Assembly (NCBI GenBank): GCA_028821515.1
Contig: JAPPGA010000058.1
Coordinates: 84,354-148,353 of the forward strand
Length of the DNA stretch: 64,000 nt
Origin: Gammaproteobacteria bacterium
GTDB taxonomy: Bacteria > Pseudomonadota > Gammaproteobacteria > Pseudomonadales > Azotimanducaceae
Direction of reading: 5' to 3'
Within the stretch, counting starts at the first letter, position 1, and each line of letters opens with the position of its first letter. The notes under the pieces were generated by a model that saw only the letters and a program-made list of their open reading frames with translations, was not told the DNA's origin and did not search any database. The position numbers were made by a program, and so were the translations under genes. Below, in pieces: positions 52,576-61,590 of the stretch.

Positions 52576-53829
52576 TCAGGTACCCCGCATCGCAAGCTCG
52601 ACCGCCCGACACCTGGCGGATTCCAGAACTTCTTCGCAGTACGCCAGATCGCCGGATGCGTGGTGATCGAGGCCTAGTACGGCGCACACCATTGGCGCGT
52701 CGATCGGTGTTTCGCCGGCGACGACTACGAGTCGCGTCGTAACGGTACTCTCGTATGCGAGGATCATCGATTCCACTGTGCTGATATCGGCGGTGAGCGA
52801 CATGCTCCGATCACGGAAGAACACATCTTCCGGACTCTCTTCGACGACCAGTGCGCCGCCCATTCGCAGAATCCGGGCGTACTTCACGATGTCCGAGAAC
52901 GACGATGGCGCATCCTCGTCCGTCCGCTCCATCGAACCGTGCACATTACTCAGAGTGAACGTCCCGTTCGCGCGCGTCATTACGTCAAACAATCGTGAAA
53001 GGACGCGTCGGCGGCGAGGCGCATCACCCTCGTAGCCCATCTTCGCCAGCTTGACCTGCCGCACGAGGCGGGCAGCATCGGCGTCGGTCGAGTCGGCTCC
53101 GCCTGTTGAAACGGGGTAGACCCGCAGGTCTCCCCCGGCAGCCGGGGCCGGAACCACCCTTACGACCTCGCCCATGTCCCCGAGGAAACTCCCGAAGCTC
53201 GCGAAGCCGTACGCGCTCTCGTCGAAACTCGAAGACAGCGCGCGGCGCAGCATGGTCTTTACCTCGGAGCCATGCAGTCCATCAGGATTGTCCCGCACGA
53301 TCTCGGCGAGCTTCGCGCGCACCTCCGCCATGCTCTCCACACCCGTTGGCTCCATTGTCGACGTTAGCGCTTCGTAACGCACGAATCGGTCGCACAAGGA
53401 CGAAAAATCGCTGCTCACGGCGCTGTTCGGAGAAACGCCGATCACCGTCTTCCCGTGTCGGCGGAGTTCCTTCAGCACATGGATGAAGTCCCGGTCCCCC
53501 GACACGATGACGTAGATGTCGATGTGAGGAAGCGAGGAGATCAAACTCACCGCATCGACGGCCATCTTCACGTCTACCGCATTCTTGAGCAACGCTCCCC
53601 GCCGCTGGCCGAACACATGGACCAGCTCGATCCCAAGTCCGTACAGATCAGACTGGTACTGGTTCACGTCCTTCATTCGCCAATCCGCGTACGCGTTGGC
53701 GACGAGAACACGTCCGTATTCGTCCGCCAGGCGGACGACCGCCTCACAGTCGATGTTCTCTTCGTCCACCGACCTCACCAGGTTCTCGAAATCGATCAGA
53801 AGGGCTACTTCACCTTCAACAGCTGCCAT
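52576..53829 (-). CDS. NYN-domain ribonuclease-like protein with OST-HTH/LOTUS domain
   Basis: 417 aa from ATG 53829, with GGGTGAG just upstream (GTG 53838 is the alternative). Residues about 5-150 are a NYN (PIN-like) nuclease domain with LLIDFENLVRS, KNAVDVKMAVDAVSLI and IVSGDRDFIHVLKELRRHGKTVIG, giving the acidic metal-binding residues. Residues about 165-235 look like an OST-HTH/LOTUS RNA-binding domain (VRAKLAEIVRDNPDGLHGSEVKTMLRR, in part, and GFASFGSFL). The remaining 180 residues are unassigned. Likely acts on RNA in the cytoplasm; targets unknown. Stands alone. Confidence 0.88.
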   Translation of the reverse strand: MAAVEGEVALLIDFENLVRSVDEENIDCEAVVRLADEYGRVLVANAYADWRMKDVNQYQSDLYGLGIELVHVFGQRRGALLKNAVDVKMAVDAVSLISSLPHIDIYVIVSGDRDFIHVLKELRRHGKTVIGVSPNSAVSSDFSSLCDRFVRYEALTSTMEPTGVESMAEVRAKLAEIVRDNPDGLHGSEVKTMLRRALSSSFDESAYGFASFGSFLGDMGEVVRVVPAPAAGGDLRVYPVSTGGADSTDADAARLVRQVKLAKMGYEGDAPRRRRVLSRLFDVMTRANGTFTLSNVHGSMERTDEDAPSSFSDIVKYARILRMGGALVVEESPEDVFFRDRSMSLTADISTVESMILAYESTVTTRLVVVAGETPIDAPMVCAVLGLDHHASGDLAYCEEVLESARCRAVELAMRGT

Positions 53830-53868
53830 CACGCTCACCCCGACCGAACGCCAATGCCTGTTGCCCGT

Positions 53869-55299
53869 TCACTCGCCCGCCAACGCTTCCCTTCCGAGCC
53901 GCGCCACGAGGTCGAGTGTCGTGCGCACGTCTTCCCACGTCGTCGTGTGATTGATGATGCACATGCGAAGCGAGAACACGCCCTTTAACGATGTCGACGA
54001 GAAGAACGCGAGGTCGTCCCAGAACACGCGAGCCAGCACGATTCGATTGACGTCGTCCAGGCTCTCCTCGTCGCGCCCGTCGCCGGGATTCACCCGGAAG
54101 CAGACGATGCCCAGCGACACCGGCGTCATCAACTCCAGAATCGGATTCGCCTCGATGTAGGCCTCGGCACGACGAGCCAGCTCCAGTCCTTTCTCAACCG
54201 CCGCGCGAATCGCGGCCATCCCGAATGTCTGGACCGACATCCAGATCTTCAGTGCGCGTGCCGCCCGACTCAACTGGAGCCCCCGGTCCGCGAAGTTCGG
54301 GTGGTTGGCGCCCCACACGGTGTCCTGCAGGACATCGTTGGCAATCCCGAACGCGTTTTCGAGGTGCTTGACGTCCTTCACCATGAGCGCGCCCGCTTCG
54401 TAGGGCTGGAACAGCCACTTGTGCGCGTCCATGCCTATCGAATCCGCCCTCTCGATGCCGTCCAGCAGTTCCTTGCCGCCCTCTGTCACCAGGGCGAATC
54501 CGCCGTAGGCGGCATCCACATGCAGCCAGACGCCTTCGCGTTCGCAGAAATCCGACATCGGTGCCAGTGGGTCGATGGCGCCGGTGCCGGCGGTGCCCGC
54601 GTTCGCGCATACAGCGATGGGTCGCAGTCCATCGGCGCGGTCGTCGGCCACGTACCGGCGCAACTCCGCCATGTCCATGCGGAAATCGTCGCCGGAGGGC
54701 ACCAGCCGGATGTGTTCCCGACGGACGCCGGCGATCAGGGCCGCCCGTTTCAGCGCGCTGTGACTTTGGTCGCTCATGTAGACGGCGGGCCGTTCCGGAT
54801 GCCCGGCCGCTTCCCTTGCCGCTACCAGCGCTTCGACGCTCGCCCCCGAACCGCCGCTCGTGAGCAGTCCGCCAGCGGTCTCCGGATAGCCGATCCAGCT
54901 CCGCATCCAGTCCACCACGACGAGTTCCAGTTGGCCGGTTCCGCTCGACATGAGCCATGTGCACGAGTTGATGTTGAAGCCGGCGGCAAGGTAATCCGCC
55001 ACGACGCCGGGCCAGGTCGGTGCCGAGGGAACGAAACCGAAGAACCGGGGATGATCGAGCCGCGCCGCGTACGGGAGGACGTCGCGCAGGGCCTGGTCCA
55101 GGACCTCCTCCGCAGGCTTGCCGCGTTCGGGGGGCGGGGCCGCCAGCCGGCCAGCCAGCACTTCGCGGAAATCCCCGTCCCAGGGTCTTTCGTCGCTCAA
55201 GCCGTCGGCGCGGTCGATGAGCGCTTCCGTCGCTTTGCGGGCCAGCCGCCGCATCGCCTCCGGTGTCATGCGCAAGACGCCATGGTCGTCACCCTGCAC
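53869..55299 (-). CDS. PLP-dependent group II amino-acid decarboxylase
   Basis: 476 aa, aromatic-L-amino-acid/tyrosine decarboxylase family. Seen: LDHPRFFGFVPSAP, GLLTSGGSGASVEALVAARE, the AAYGGFA region with the PLP-contacting HVDAAYGG, and IGMDAHKWLFQPYEAGALMV with the Schiff-base Lys. CANAGTAGTGAIDPL is also typical. It removes the carboxyl group from an aromatic or related amino acid; the substrate is not decided by these motifs. It is 39 bases downstream of the NYN gene on the same strand but has its own likely promoter. Confidence 0.93.
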   Translation of the reverse strand: MQGDDHGVLRMTPEAMRRLARKATEALIDRADGLSDERPWDGDFREVLAGRLAAPPPERGKPAEEVLDQALRDVLPYAARLDHPRFFGFVPSAPTWPGVVADYLAAGFNINSCTWLMSSGTGQLELVVVDWMRSWIGYPETAGGLLTSGGSGASVEALVAAREAAGHPERPAVYMSDQSHSALKRAALIAGVRREHIRLVPSGDDFRMDMAELRRYVADDRADGLRPIAVCANAGTAGTGAIDPLAPMSDFCEREGVWLHVDAAYGGFALVTEGGKELLDGIERADSIGMDAHKWLFQPYEAGALMVKDVKHLENAFGIANDVLQDTVWGANHPNFADRGLQLSRAARALKIWMSVQTFGMAAIRAAVEKGLELARRAEAYIEANPILELMTPVSLGIVCFRVNPGDGRDEESLDDVNRIVLARVFWDDLAFFSSTSLKGVFSLRMCIINHTTTWEDVRTTLDLVARLGREALAGE

Positions 55300-55510
55300 G
55301 CCAACCTCCTTCGACGCTGTTCGCGTCCCGATGCCTCGTAGAAGAGGTTACCTTGACCCGCAAGGAGATATCACCACCTGGGTCCGCTTTCCGGATGCGG
55401 GCAAGTGCACCACGACGGATTGGATGGCATGGGTGTTTCAGGAGGATCACACCCACGTGGTGCAGAAACCGCTAGGATTGCAGTTCCCGCGAGTCACCTG
55501 GTTCATTCGA

Positions 55511-55957
55511 ATGAACGCCCGAAACGCCGCCGCCATCCTCACACTTCTCGCCACGTTGCCACTCGCTGCGAAACCCGGAACGCCCGACGCTGCGTTGGTC
55601 GACCTCGAAGTCGAACTCAACGGCGAGCGCGTCTTCACGCCGCACCTGCTGGTCGGGTTGGGCCGGATGTCCGAGGCATTGTTGGAGTCGCCGTCTGGTG
55701 AGGGGCACCGTGTCATATTGGCAGTAACCCGCCACGAGGACGTCTACACGTTGCGGTCGCTGTACCTGACTAAGGCCGGGGACGAACGCTGGGTCGTGCA
55801 GGCGGAGCCTGGGTTGTCCTTCCTCGGCGACGACCCCGCCTCGGCCACCATCACCGACGAGACGGGCGCATTTCGACTTCATCTCAACGTCAGGGTCGGT
55901 GATGCCGTCGAGTTGAGGAGTCGGCTACGAGGCGAGACCGGGACCTTCCAGAACTGA
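55511..55957 (+). CDS. Small exported protein of unknown function
   Basis: 148 aa from ATG 55511, which gives a short signal peptide (AAAILTLLATLPLAAKPG); the same frame is open for 130 codons upstream but that part has no features. The mature part has VELNGERVFTPHLLVGLGRM and EDVYTLRSLYLTKAGDERWVVQAEPGLSFLGDDPASATI, a beta-rich pattern without a family I recognise. Probably periplasmic. Its 3' neighbour is the sulfatase, 80 bases on. Confidence 0.65.
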   Translation: MNARNAAAILTLLATLPLAAKPGTPDAALVDLEVELNGERVFTPHLLVGLGRMSEALLESPSGEGHRVILAVTRHEDVYTLRSLYLTKAGDERWVVQAEPGLSFLGDDPASATITDETGAFRLHLNVRVGDAVELRSRLRGETGTFQN

Positions 55958-56037
55958 GTTTGGGACACCGTAGGGCGCCTGATAACGGTTCTGTCCCTGC
56001 GACTCTCACATCCGCAGTACCTGGGGAAATATGACCT

Positions 56038-57522
56038 ATGACCGTGCCAGATCATCCCAACATCGTCCTGATCTTCTCCGACCAGCATCGGGGCGACGCG
56101 CTTGGCTGCGTGGGAAATCCTGTGGTTCGAACACCCAACCTGGATGGCCTGGCCGCCGAAGGCGTGACCTTCCGAAACTGCAACACGAACTCGCCGTTGT
56201 GCATGCCGGCGCGGGCTTCGTTGATCACGGGCCTATACGTCAACGAACACGGCGCATGGGGCAATCGCACCGAGGCGGATCGCCACGGGCCGAGTCACGT
56301 CAGGAACATCCGGGACGCCGGGTACTGCACCGCCGTGGTCGGCAAGACCCACTTCCGGCTGTACCAGGCTGATGACGGCCACACGCGCGACCATGCTTCG
56401 GGACTGCACGACTGGGGATACGAGTTCGCCCACGAGGTCAAGGACACCATCCCCTCGGCGACCCACCGTTGCTACTACACGGACTTTCTGGCCGAAAGAA
56501 GGAAGTTGCAGGTCTACGAGGACTGCGCGCGCAACTTCCGGCTGGGCCAGAGCACGGGATTTCTCCGCCCCTGGGAACACCTGCCCAACCTCCTCGACGA
56601 GGACGAGCACATCGACATGTATATCGCCAACACGGCGTCGGAGTGGATACGAGGGTATGCGGACGACAGGCCGTTCTACCTGCAGGTCTGCCTGATGGGG
56701 CCGCATCCCCCGTTCGACGCGCCGGCGAGATACAGGGACATGTTTGACCCGGAGGATATGCCTCTGGCGATCATGGAGCCGCCGGCCGAGCCGATGTCAC
56801 CCCAGATCAGGAGGATGTTCGCGCGAAGAGGACTCAAGGACATGACCGAGTCCCAGGGCCAAACGCTGACGAGCCACTACTACGCCAAGGTCGCGTTCGA
56901 CGACCACGCGATCGGTATTGTGCTTCAGTCTCTCGAGGAAAAGGGTCTGCTGGACAATACGTGGATCGTCTATACCTCCGACCACGGCGAAATGCTCGGC
57001 GATCACCGGTTTTGCCAGAAGTCGGTGTTCTATGAGGGCGCGCTGAACGTGCCGCTGATCGTGAGACCACCAGGCGGAACCAGACCCTGGACCGCGCGCG
57101 GCCTCACGGACCACTTCGACATCTGCTCAACTTTGCTTGACGCCGCGGGTGCCGGCCATCTTGGAGTCGACCGAGGACTTTCATTGCTTCCGAAGATCGA
57201 GACCGGTCCAGACGCTCCCGATGCGCAGCAGGGCAAGGGCGTGGTCTTCAGCGAGGTGAACCTGCACTCGATGGCTCGCGCTGAGCGGTACAAGATGACC
57301 ATCGATTCACTGACGAGAAAGCCGCTGGAACTGTACGACATGGAGAACGATCCACACGAGCTTCGCAACCTCGTGAACGAACCGCGGCTCTTGGGCGTGC
57401 GCGATCAGTTCCTGGCGGAGTACTTCAGTCACCTGCTGGCGAACCTGAACGAGCCGCAACTCAGGGTGTATCAGGGTGGTGGCATTCCGACCAAACTCCA
57501 CCAGGAATACCCTGAGTACTGA
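56038..57522 (+). CDS. Formylglycine-dependent sulfatase
   Basis: 494 aa, type I sulfatase that hydrolyses a sulfate ester. No signal peptide, so the enzyme appears cytoplasmic. Seen: N-terminal metal site NIVLIFSDQHRGDALGC, the CMPARAS motif (Cys55) that is converted to formylglycine by an anaerobic or aerobic maturase (none in this window), GKTHF, and a C-terminal YTSDHGEMLGDHRF metal site. Typical of sulfatases acting on choline, aryl or carbohydrate sulfates. It begins 80 bases after the small exported protein gene and is followed by the secreted hydrolase. Confidence 0.93.
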   Translation: MTVPDHPNIVLIFSDQHRGDALGCVGNPVVRTPNLDGLAAEGVTFRNCNTNSPLCMPARASLITGLYVNEHGAWGNRTEADRHGPSHVRNIRDAGYCTAVVGKTHFRLYQADDGHTRDHASGLHDWGYEFAHEVKDTIPSATHRCYYTDFLAERRKLQVYEDCARNFRLGQSTGFLRPWEHLPNLLDEDEHIDMYIANTASEWIRGYADDRPFYLQVCLMGPHPPFDAPARYRDMFDPEDMPLAIMEPPAEPMSPQIRRMFARRGLKDMTESQGQTLTSHYYAKVAFDDHAIGIVLQSLEEKGLLDNTWIVYTSDHGEMLGDHRFCQKSVFYEGALNVPLIVRPPGGTRPWTARGLTDHFDICSTLLDAAGAGHLGVDRGLSLLPKIETGPDAPDAQQGKGVVFSEVNLHSMARAERYKMTIDSLTRKPLELYDMENDPHELRNLVNEPRLLGVRDQFLAEYFSHLLANLNEPQLRVYQGGGIPTKLHQEYPEY

Positions 57523-57585
57523 CATCCGCGCGTGGCACAATCCTCCGGGCAACCTCAAGCGGAACGAACCACCCATCTACCCATC

Positions 57586-58587
57586 ATGCTGACCAAACGC
57601 CAAGCGTCCTGCATCGCCATCACCTTGCTCACCGCCGTGGGCGTCGTCGCCAAGCCACCGCCGTTGTCCATCGACGAACTGCGGGCCAAGGTGTTCGACA
57701 CGCGCCTCGAATTCGTGCACGACGTCAAGGGCGGCGACTCGTTCGACGCACACCTCGTCTCCTACATCTCTGCGGGATTGAAGGTCCACGCGCTCGTGGC
57801 GACGCCGCGGGGCGACCAGCCGGCTGGCGGCTTCCCGGTGCTCGTCGCCAACCACGGCCACCATTCGGACCCTCCGCGCTACGGCATCACGGCGGACGGC
57901 GTCGACTGGCGGCCCGGGGACTACTACCGCGCGATTCCGGAACTGTACACGGCGATGGGGTTTCTCGTGGTCATGCCCGACTATCGCGGCCACAGCAACT
58001 CCGAAGGGTTCGAATTCACCGATGGAATGCTTGAGTCGCTCTATTGCACCGAGGACGTTCTCGGCTTGGTCGCAGCGCTTCGCGACATCGAAGATGCCGA
58101 TCCGCAGAACGTCTTCATGTGGGGCCACTCCCTGGGCGGCGAGGTCACGCTCAGGGCACTGCTGGCCGCCGATGTGGTCAAGGGCGCCTCGCTGTGGTCC
58201 AGCGTCGGCGGTGACATATGGGACCAGTCGTTCTACTACTCGCGCTACAAGGACCCGCTCGCTATGGACAGCGCCGAACGCCCGAAAGAGGTCATCGACA
58301 AGCTCCGTGAGGACATGGCCGCGCTGGACGGACCTTTCGCCTGGGAACAAGGCGAGCCCCTGGACTACCTTGAGCATCTCAAGGCACCCATCATCATCCA
58401 CCACGCGATCGGCGACCGCGGCGCCGCCTACATGTGGGCGGCCCGCCTGGCGAAAGAGCTCTACCTGCGGTCGCACCCGTACGAGTTCCACACCTACGCG
58501 GGAGAAGACCACCTGTTCAAGGGTGCGGACCTCGAAGAGGCCACGGCGCGCGACGGGGCGTTCTTCCGGTCGCTCATGGCCCCGTAG
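57586..58587 (+). CDS. Secreted alpha/beta hydrolase (dipeptidyl-peptidase/esterase type)
   Basis: 333 aa from ATG 57586, giving a signal peptide (ASCIAITLLTAVGVVAK); a GTG at 57532 is the alternative start. Seen: an alpha/beta hydrolase of the S9-prolyl-oligopeptidase/dienelactone kind with LVANHGHHSDPP, VVMPDYRGHSNSEG, the nucleophile elbow FMWGHSLGGEV, IIHHAIGDRGAA and the catalytic His in AGEDHLF. An esterase or peptidase in the periplasm. A GGCC-AAAG-GGCC mini-hairpin follows near 58623. Confidence 0.88.
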   Translation: MLTKRQASCIAITLLTAVGVVAKPPPLSIDELRAKVFDTRLEFVHDVKGGDSFDAHLVSYISAGLKVHALVATPRGDQPAGGFPVLVANHGHHSDPPRYGITADGVDWRPGDYYRAIPELYTAMGFLVVMPDYRGHSNSEGFEFTDGMLESLYCTEDVLGLVAALRDIEDADPQNVFMWGHSLGGEVTLRALLAADVVKGASLWSSVGGDIWDQSFYYSRYKDPLAMDSAERPKEVIDKLREDMAALDGPFAWEQGEPLDYLEHLKAPIIIHHAIGDRGAAYMWAARLAKELYLRSHPYEFHTYAGEDHLFKGADLEEATARDGAFFRSLMAP

Positions 58588-58820
58588 CGGACGACCGACT
58601 CCCGGCGGCGCATTGACAAGGCGGCCAAAGGGCCGGTTAATTCTCAGCGGGCGTACTCCGAAGTCACATTAATTTGCTTCACGCACTCAGATCACCGTGG
58701 TTGGACGCGTTGCCTTTTGTCGAAGGCACACGGACTGAATTTCTGTAAGAGATTGATAACAAAAACCATTTTGTGTTTTTTCGGGGTGTAGCCCGGAACG
58801 CCCGAAATCGTCCCGCGAAC

Positions 58821-58849
58821 TTACATTCGCAGTACGGTCGTCGTATACT
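58821..58849 (+). promoter_or_regulatory. Sigma-70-type promoter of TonB receptor
   Basis: TTACAT (58821-58826) and TATACT (58844-58849) with an exact 17-base spacer, 60 or so bases before the receptor start. A second, weaker pair TTGACA/TTAATT lies near 58613-58642. The 331-base gap from 58588 to 58918 also contains a TGCCTT/AAGGCA hairpin near 58710 and no gene. Confidence 0.6.
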
Positions 58850-58918
58850 TCCCGCCTCGAAAAGCAGGAGCCTCGCAGAGGAATGCGGGCCAGCGCGAAT
58901 TCCAGGGGATCATGATTG

Positions 58919-61453
58919 ATGAAGAAAACAAGTGGAGAGAAACCGACGTTCCAGGTCACGGCACTCACCGCGGCCATCGGGGCGGTCCTGGCGACGCCAG
59001 CATGGGCAGCCGAGCAGGCGTCCAGCCACACCATTGAGGAGGTCATCGTCACCGCGACCAAGCGCGAGGCGGCCGTATCGGATTTGCCGGTGGCCGTGAC
59101 CGTCGTCAACAACGAGTTGATCAACGAACTGCAGATGACCAACGTCCTCGACCTGGACAAGGTCGTTCCAGGGCTGAAGATCCGGTACGTGGGTGCCGAC
59201 CCGTCCATCATCGTCCGCGGCGCCGGGACGGCGGGTACGAACGATGTCGCCGTGCCGATCTACGTCGACGGCCTGTATCGGCCCCGCTACGGTCAGGGCC
59301 TCGCGAGCTGGCTGGACGTCGAGCGGGTGGAACTGCTCCGCGGGCCGCAAGGCACGCTGTTCGGCCGCAATACCTTCGGTGGCCTGGCGAACATCATCGC
59401 CCGGAAACCCGACGCGACCGCCTTCGACTGGGGCGGCGGAGCCACTGTGGGCGACTACTCGTATCGCCGCCTCGAAGGGTTCGTGAATGTCCCGCTCGGC
59501 GAGGCGGTGGCGTTCCGGGTCACGGGCAGTGACACGTTCCGCGACCCCCTGATCGAGAACGTCTTCAACGACGAAGGCGGCATGCGGGACGACGACAGCG
59601 TCTATGCCCGCGCGCAGTTGCGCATTGATCTGACCGCGACATTCGACGTCACCTTTTCGTCCACGTACTGGAAGGACGACTCCAACGGCAACGCCGACTA
59701 TGCCGGCGTAATCCTGGGCATACCGGTCAATCCGACGACAGGTCTGACCGATGGCATCAATGGCGTCATGCAGCCCCGCCAGGGTCGGATTCCGGGCACG
59801 GAGAACGACAGTTGGCCGGGCAGCGGCGGGCGCAACCAGGCGGGAACCTTCGGAGTGGATCCCGCTGCTTCCGTAACGCCGGGCATCCACAGGATCAGCA
59901 GCGACTTCACGCCCTTGCGAAAGATAGACGAGACGTCGTTCAGCGTGCTCGTCAACTGGGAAATGGGGCCCGTCACGCTCCGTGCCAACATGGGAAGCTT
60001 CGACTACGAGGAATTCCGGCTTACCGACTCGGACTTCTCGCCCAATCCAACGGGCTGGGCCCAGCGCAATTCCGGAATGACGCCGCCGACATCCACCGGG
60101 CGGACTTACTGGGCGCAGTGCTGGGGCGGGCCGTCCTGCGGCCTCGCCGCCGGCCAGCGCGTGAATTCCAATGCCACCCAGGCCGACATCAACCTGACGT
60201 ACCTCGGCGAAGGGCGGTTGCTGTGGACGTTGGGCTACTTCTCCTACGACGACTCGGGTGATGGCGACACCAGCAGCGAGTTCGTGTGGGGCTATACGGA
60301 CGCGTCCGCGCCGCAGAACGTGACCTGGGGCCACTGGCTCTACCAGGGCAACGGCGGCACCAAGTCGACGGCCATTTACGGTCAGGCGGAATACTCGCTG
60401 ACGGACCGTCTGCGCGTCACGGCCGGCGTGCGGCGATCCACGGACGAGCGGAACTTCTTCAACAAGTACGTTGACTGGGGTCCCAGCGTCCATGGTTGGG
60501 CCGCGGGCTATACCGATGCGCATCTCGACAACCCGGGCAGCCGGTTCGCGTCGTGGCCGGTGTTCGTCGCGACCGACGCGAGCGCCGAAGGCCGACAAAC
60601 GGGTAAAGCATCCAACGTCGACTGGAGGGCGTCGGTTCAGTACGACGTCAGCAACGAAATGCTGCTCTACGCCTCGGCTGCGACCGGCTATATCGCCGGT
60701 GCCATCGAGGGCGGAGGCTCCACCGAACTGACGGATCCCAACGAAGTCGACACCTACGAAGTCGGGATGAAGAACAGGCTTCTCGATGGCGTCATGGTGC
60801 TGAACCTCGCGGCATACCAGAGCAGCTACGGCGGACTGACCACGTCGTCGTTCGTGGCGCAGGGTCAGACGATCGTCGCGGTCGGAAACGTGGGCGGATC
60901 CATGACCTCCAGGGGACTCGAAGTCGAGTTGAACTGGATGCCGAACGAGGACCTGAGCATCAGGGGCGGTCTCGCGCTCAACGACTCGGAGCTGGAGAAA
61001 TTTGGCCGCTCCGTGCTGAACCGGGTGTTTCGCAGCGGGGGCGACCAGCAGATCGTGACCACCACGCCGTGCAACCACACCTGCTCGCAGGTCTACTTGC
61101 TCGACGGCAAGGACGCGCGTTTCTCGCCGAGCTACACCCTTGCGGTGGACGTGTCCTACGCGTTCGACCTGGGCAACATGGGCCGGTTCGAACCAGGCGT
61201 CTACCTGTACCGCTCTGCCAGCTACAAGACCACCAACATCGAGTACTTCTTTACGCACCAGGACGCGTACACGATGGTGGACCTGCGCGCCAACTGGACA
61301 CGCGACGACTCTCCGGTGACCGTCCAGGCCTTCGTCAAGAACGCCACGGACGCGGAAGTGCAGATCGGCGGCGACCAGTACAGCCAGGGACGGGCGGTGG
61401 CGGACTTCAAGAATCCGCGCACCATGGGTCTCCGGGTAGCCTGGAACTTCTGA
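58919..61453 (+). CDS. TonB-dependent outer-membrane receptor
   Basis: 844 aa from ATG 58919 with AGGGGA upstream. Signal peptide ending AWA, TonB box EEVIVTATKR, plug with VPGLKIRYVGADPSIIVRGAG, VPIYVDGLYRPRYGQG, VERVELLRGPQGTLFGRNTFGGLANIIARKP (in pieces), and a barrel with C-terminal RTMGLRVAWNF, ending in the required aromatic residue. It follows the sulfatase and secreted hydrolase, so may import a sulfated compound that these enzymes process. Followed by an intrinsic terminator. Confidence 0.94.
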   Translation: MKKTSGEKPTFQVTALTAAIGAVLATPAWAAEQASSHTIEEVIVTATKREAAVSDLPVAVTVVNNELINELQMTNVLDLDKVVPGLKIRYVGADPSIIVRGAGTAGTNDVAVPIYVDGLYRPRYGQGLASWLDVERVELLRGPQGTLFGRNTFGGLANIIARKPDATAFDWGGGATVGDYSYRRLEGFVNVPLGEAVAFRVTGSDTFRDPLIENVFNDEGGMRDDDSVYARAQLRIDLTATFDVTFSSTYWKDDSNGNADYAGVILGIPVNPTTGLTDGINGVMQPRQGRIPGTENDSWPGSGGRNQAGTFGVDPAASVTPGIHRISSDFTPLRKIDETSFSVLVNWEMGPVTLRANMGSFDYEEFRLTDSDFSPNPTGWAQRNSGMTPPTSTGRTYWAQCWGGPSCGLAAGQRVNSNATQADINLTYLGEGRLLWTLGYFSYDDSGDGDTSSEFVWGYTDASAPQNVTWGHWLYQGNGGTKSTAIYGQAEYSLTDRLRVTAGVRRSTDERNFFNKYVDWGPSVHGWAAGYTDAHLDNPGSRFASWPVFVATDASAEGRQTGKASNVDWRASVQYDVSNEMLLYASAATGYIAGAIEGGGSTELTDPNEVDTYEVGMKNRLLDGVMVLNLAAYQSSYGGLTTSSFVAQGQTIVAVGNVGGSMTSRGLEVELNWMPNEDLSIRGGLALNDSELEKFGRSVLNRVFRSGGDQQIVTTTPCNHTCSQVYLLDGKDARFSPSYTLAVDVSYAFDLGNMGRFEPGVYLYRSASYKTTNIEYFFTHQDAYTMVDLRANWTRDDSPVTVQAFVKNATDAEVQIGGDQYSQGRAVADFKNPRTMGLRVAWNF

Positions 61454-61495
61454 TCGGGCTCCGCCGGCCAACCGGTCGGCGTGAAACAGGAACAG

Positions 61496-61522
61496 AAAAG
61501 CCCCGCTCGCCGGGGCTTTTTT
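61496..61522 (+). terminator. Intrinsic terminator after TonB receptor
   Basis: AGCCCCG and CGGGGCT (with outer A/T pairs) form a stable stem around CTCG-like loop bases and end in TTTTTT; A-run on the other side lets it work in both directions. It lies 43 bases after the receptor stop. Confidence 0.92.
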
Positions 61523-61590
61523 GTCGCCTCCCATCGGGAGCGTTTCCGGCCGGGTAGCGCGTTCCAGCTAAACCGGGTTACATAGGCACC

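Noticed and set aside
58910..61534. 874-codon open frame antisense to the TonB receptor
   Set aside because: Antisense shadow caused by GC-rich codon usage; runs through the terminator and has no recognisable motif.
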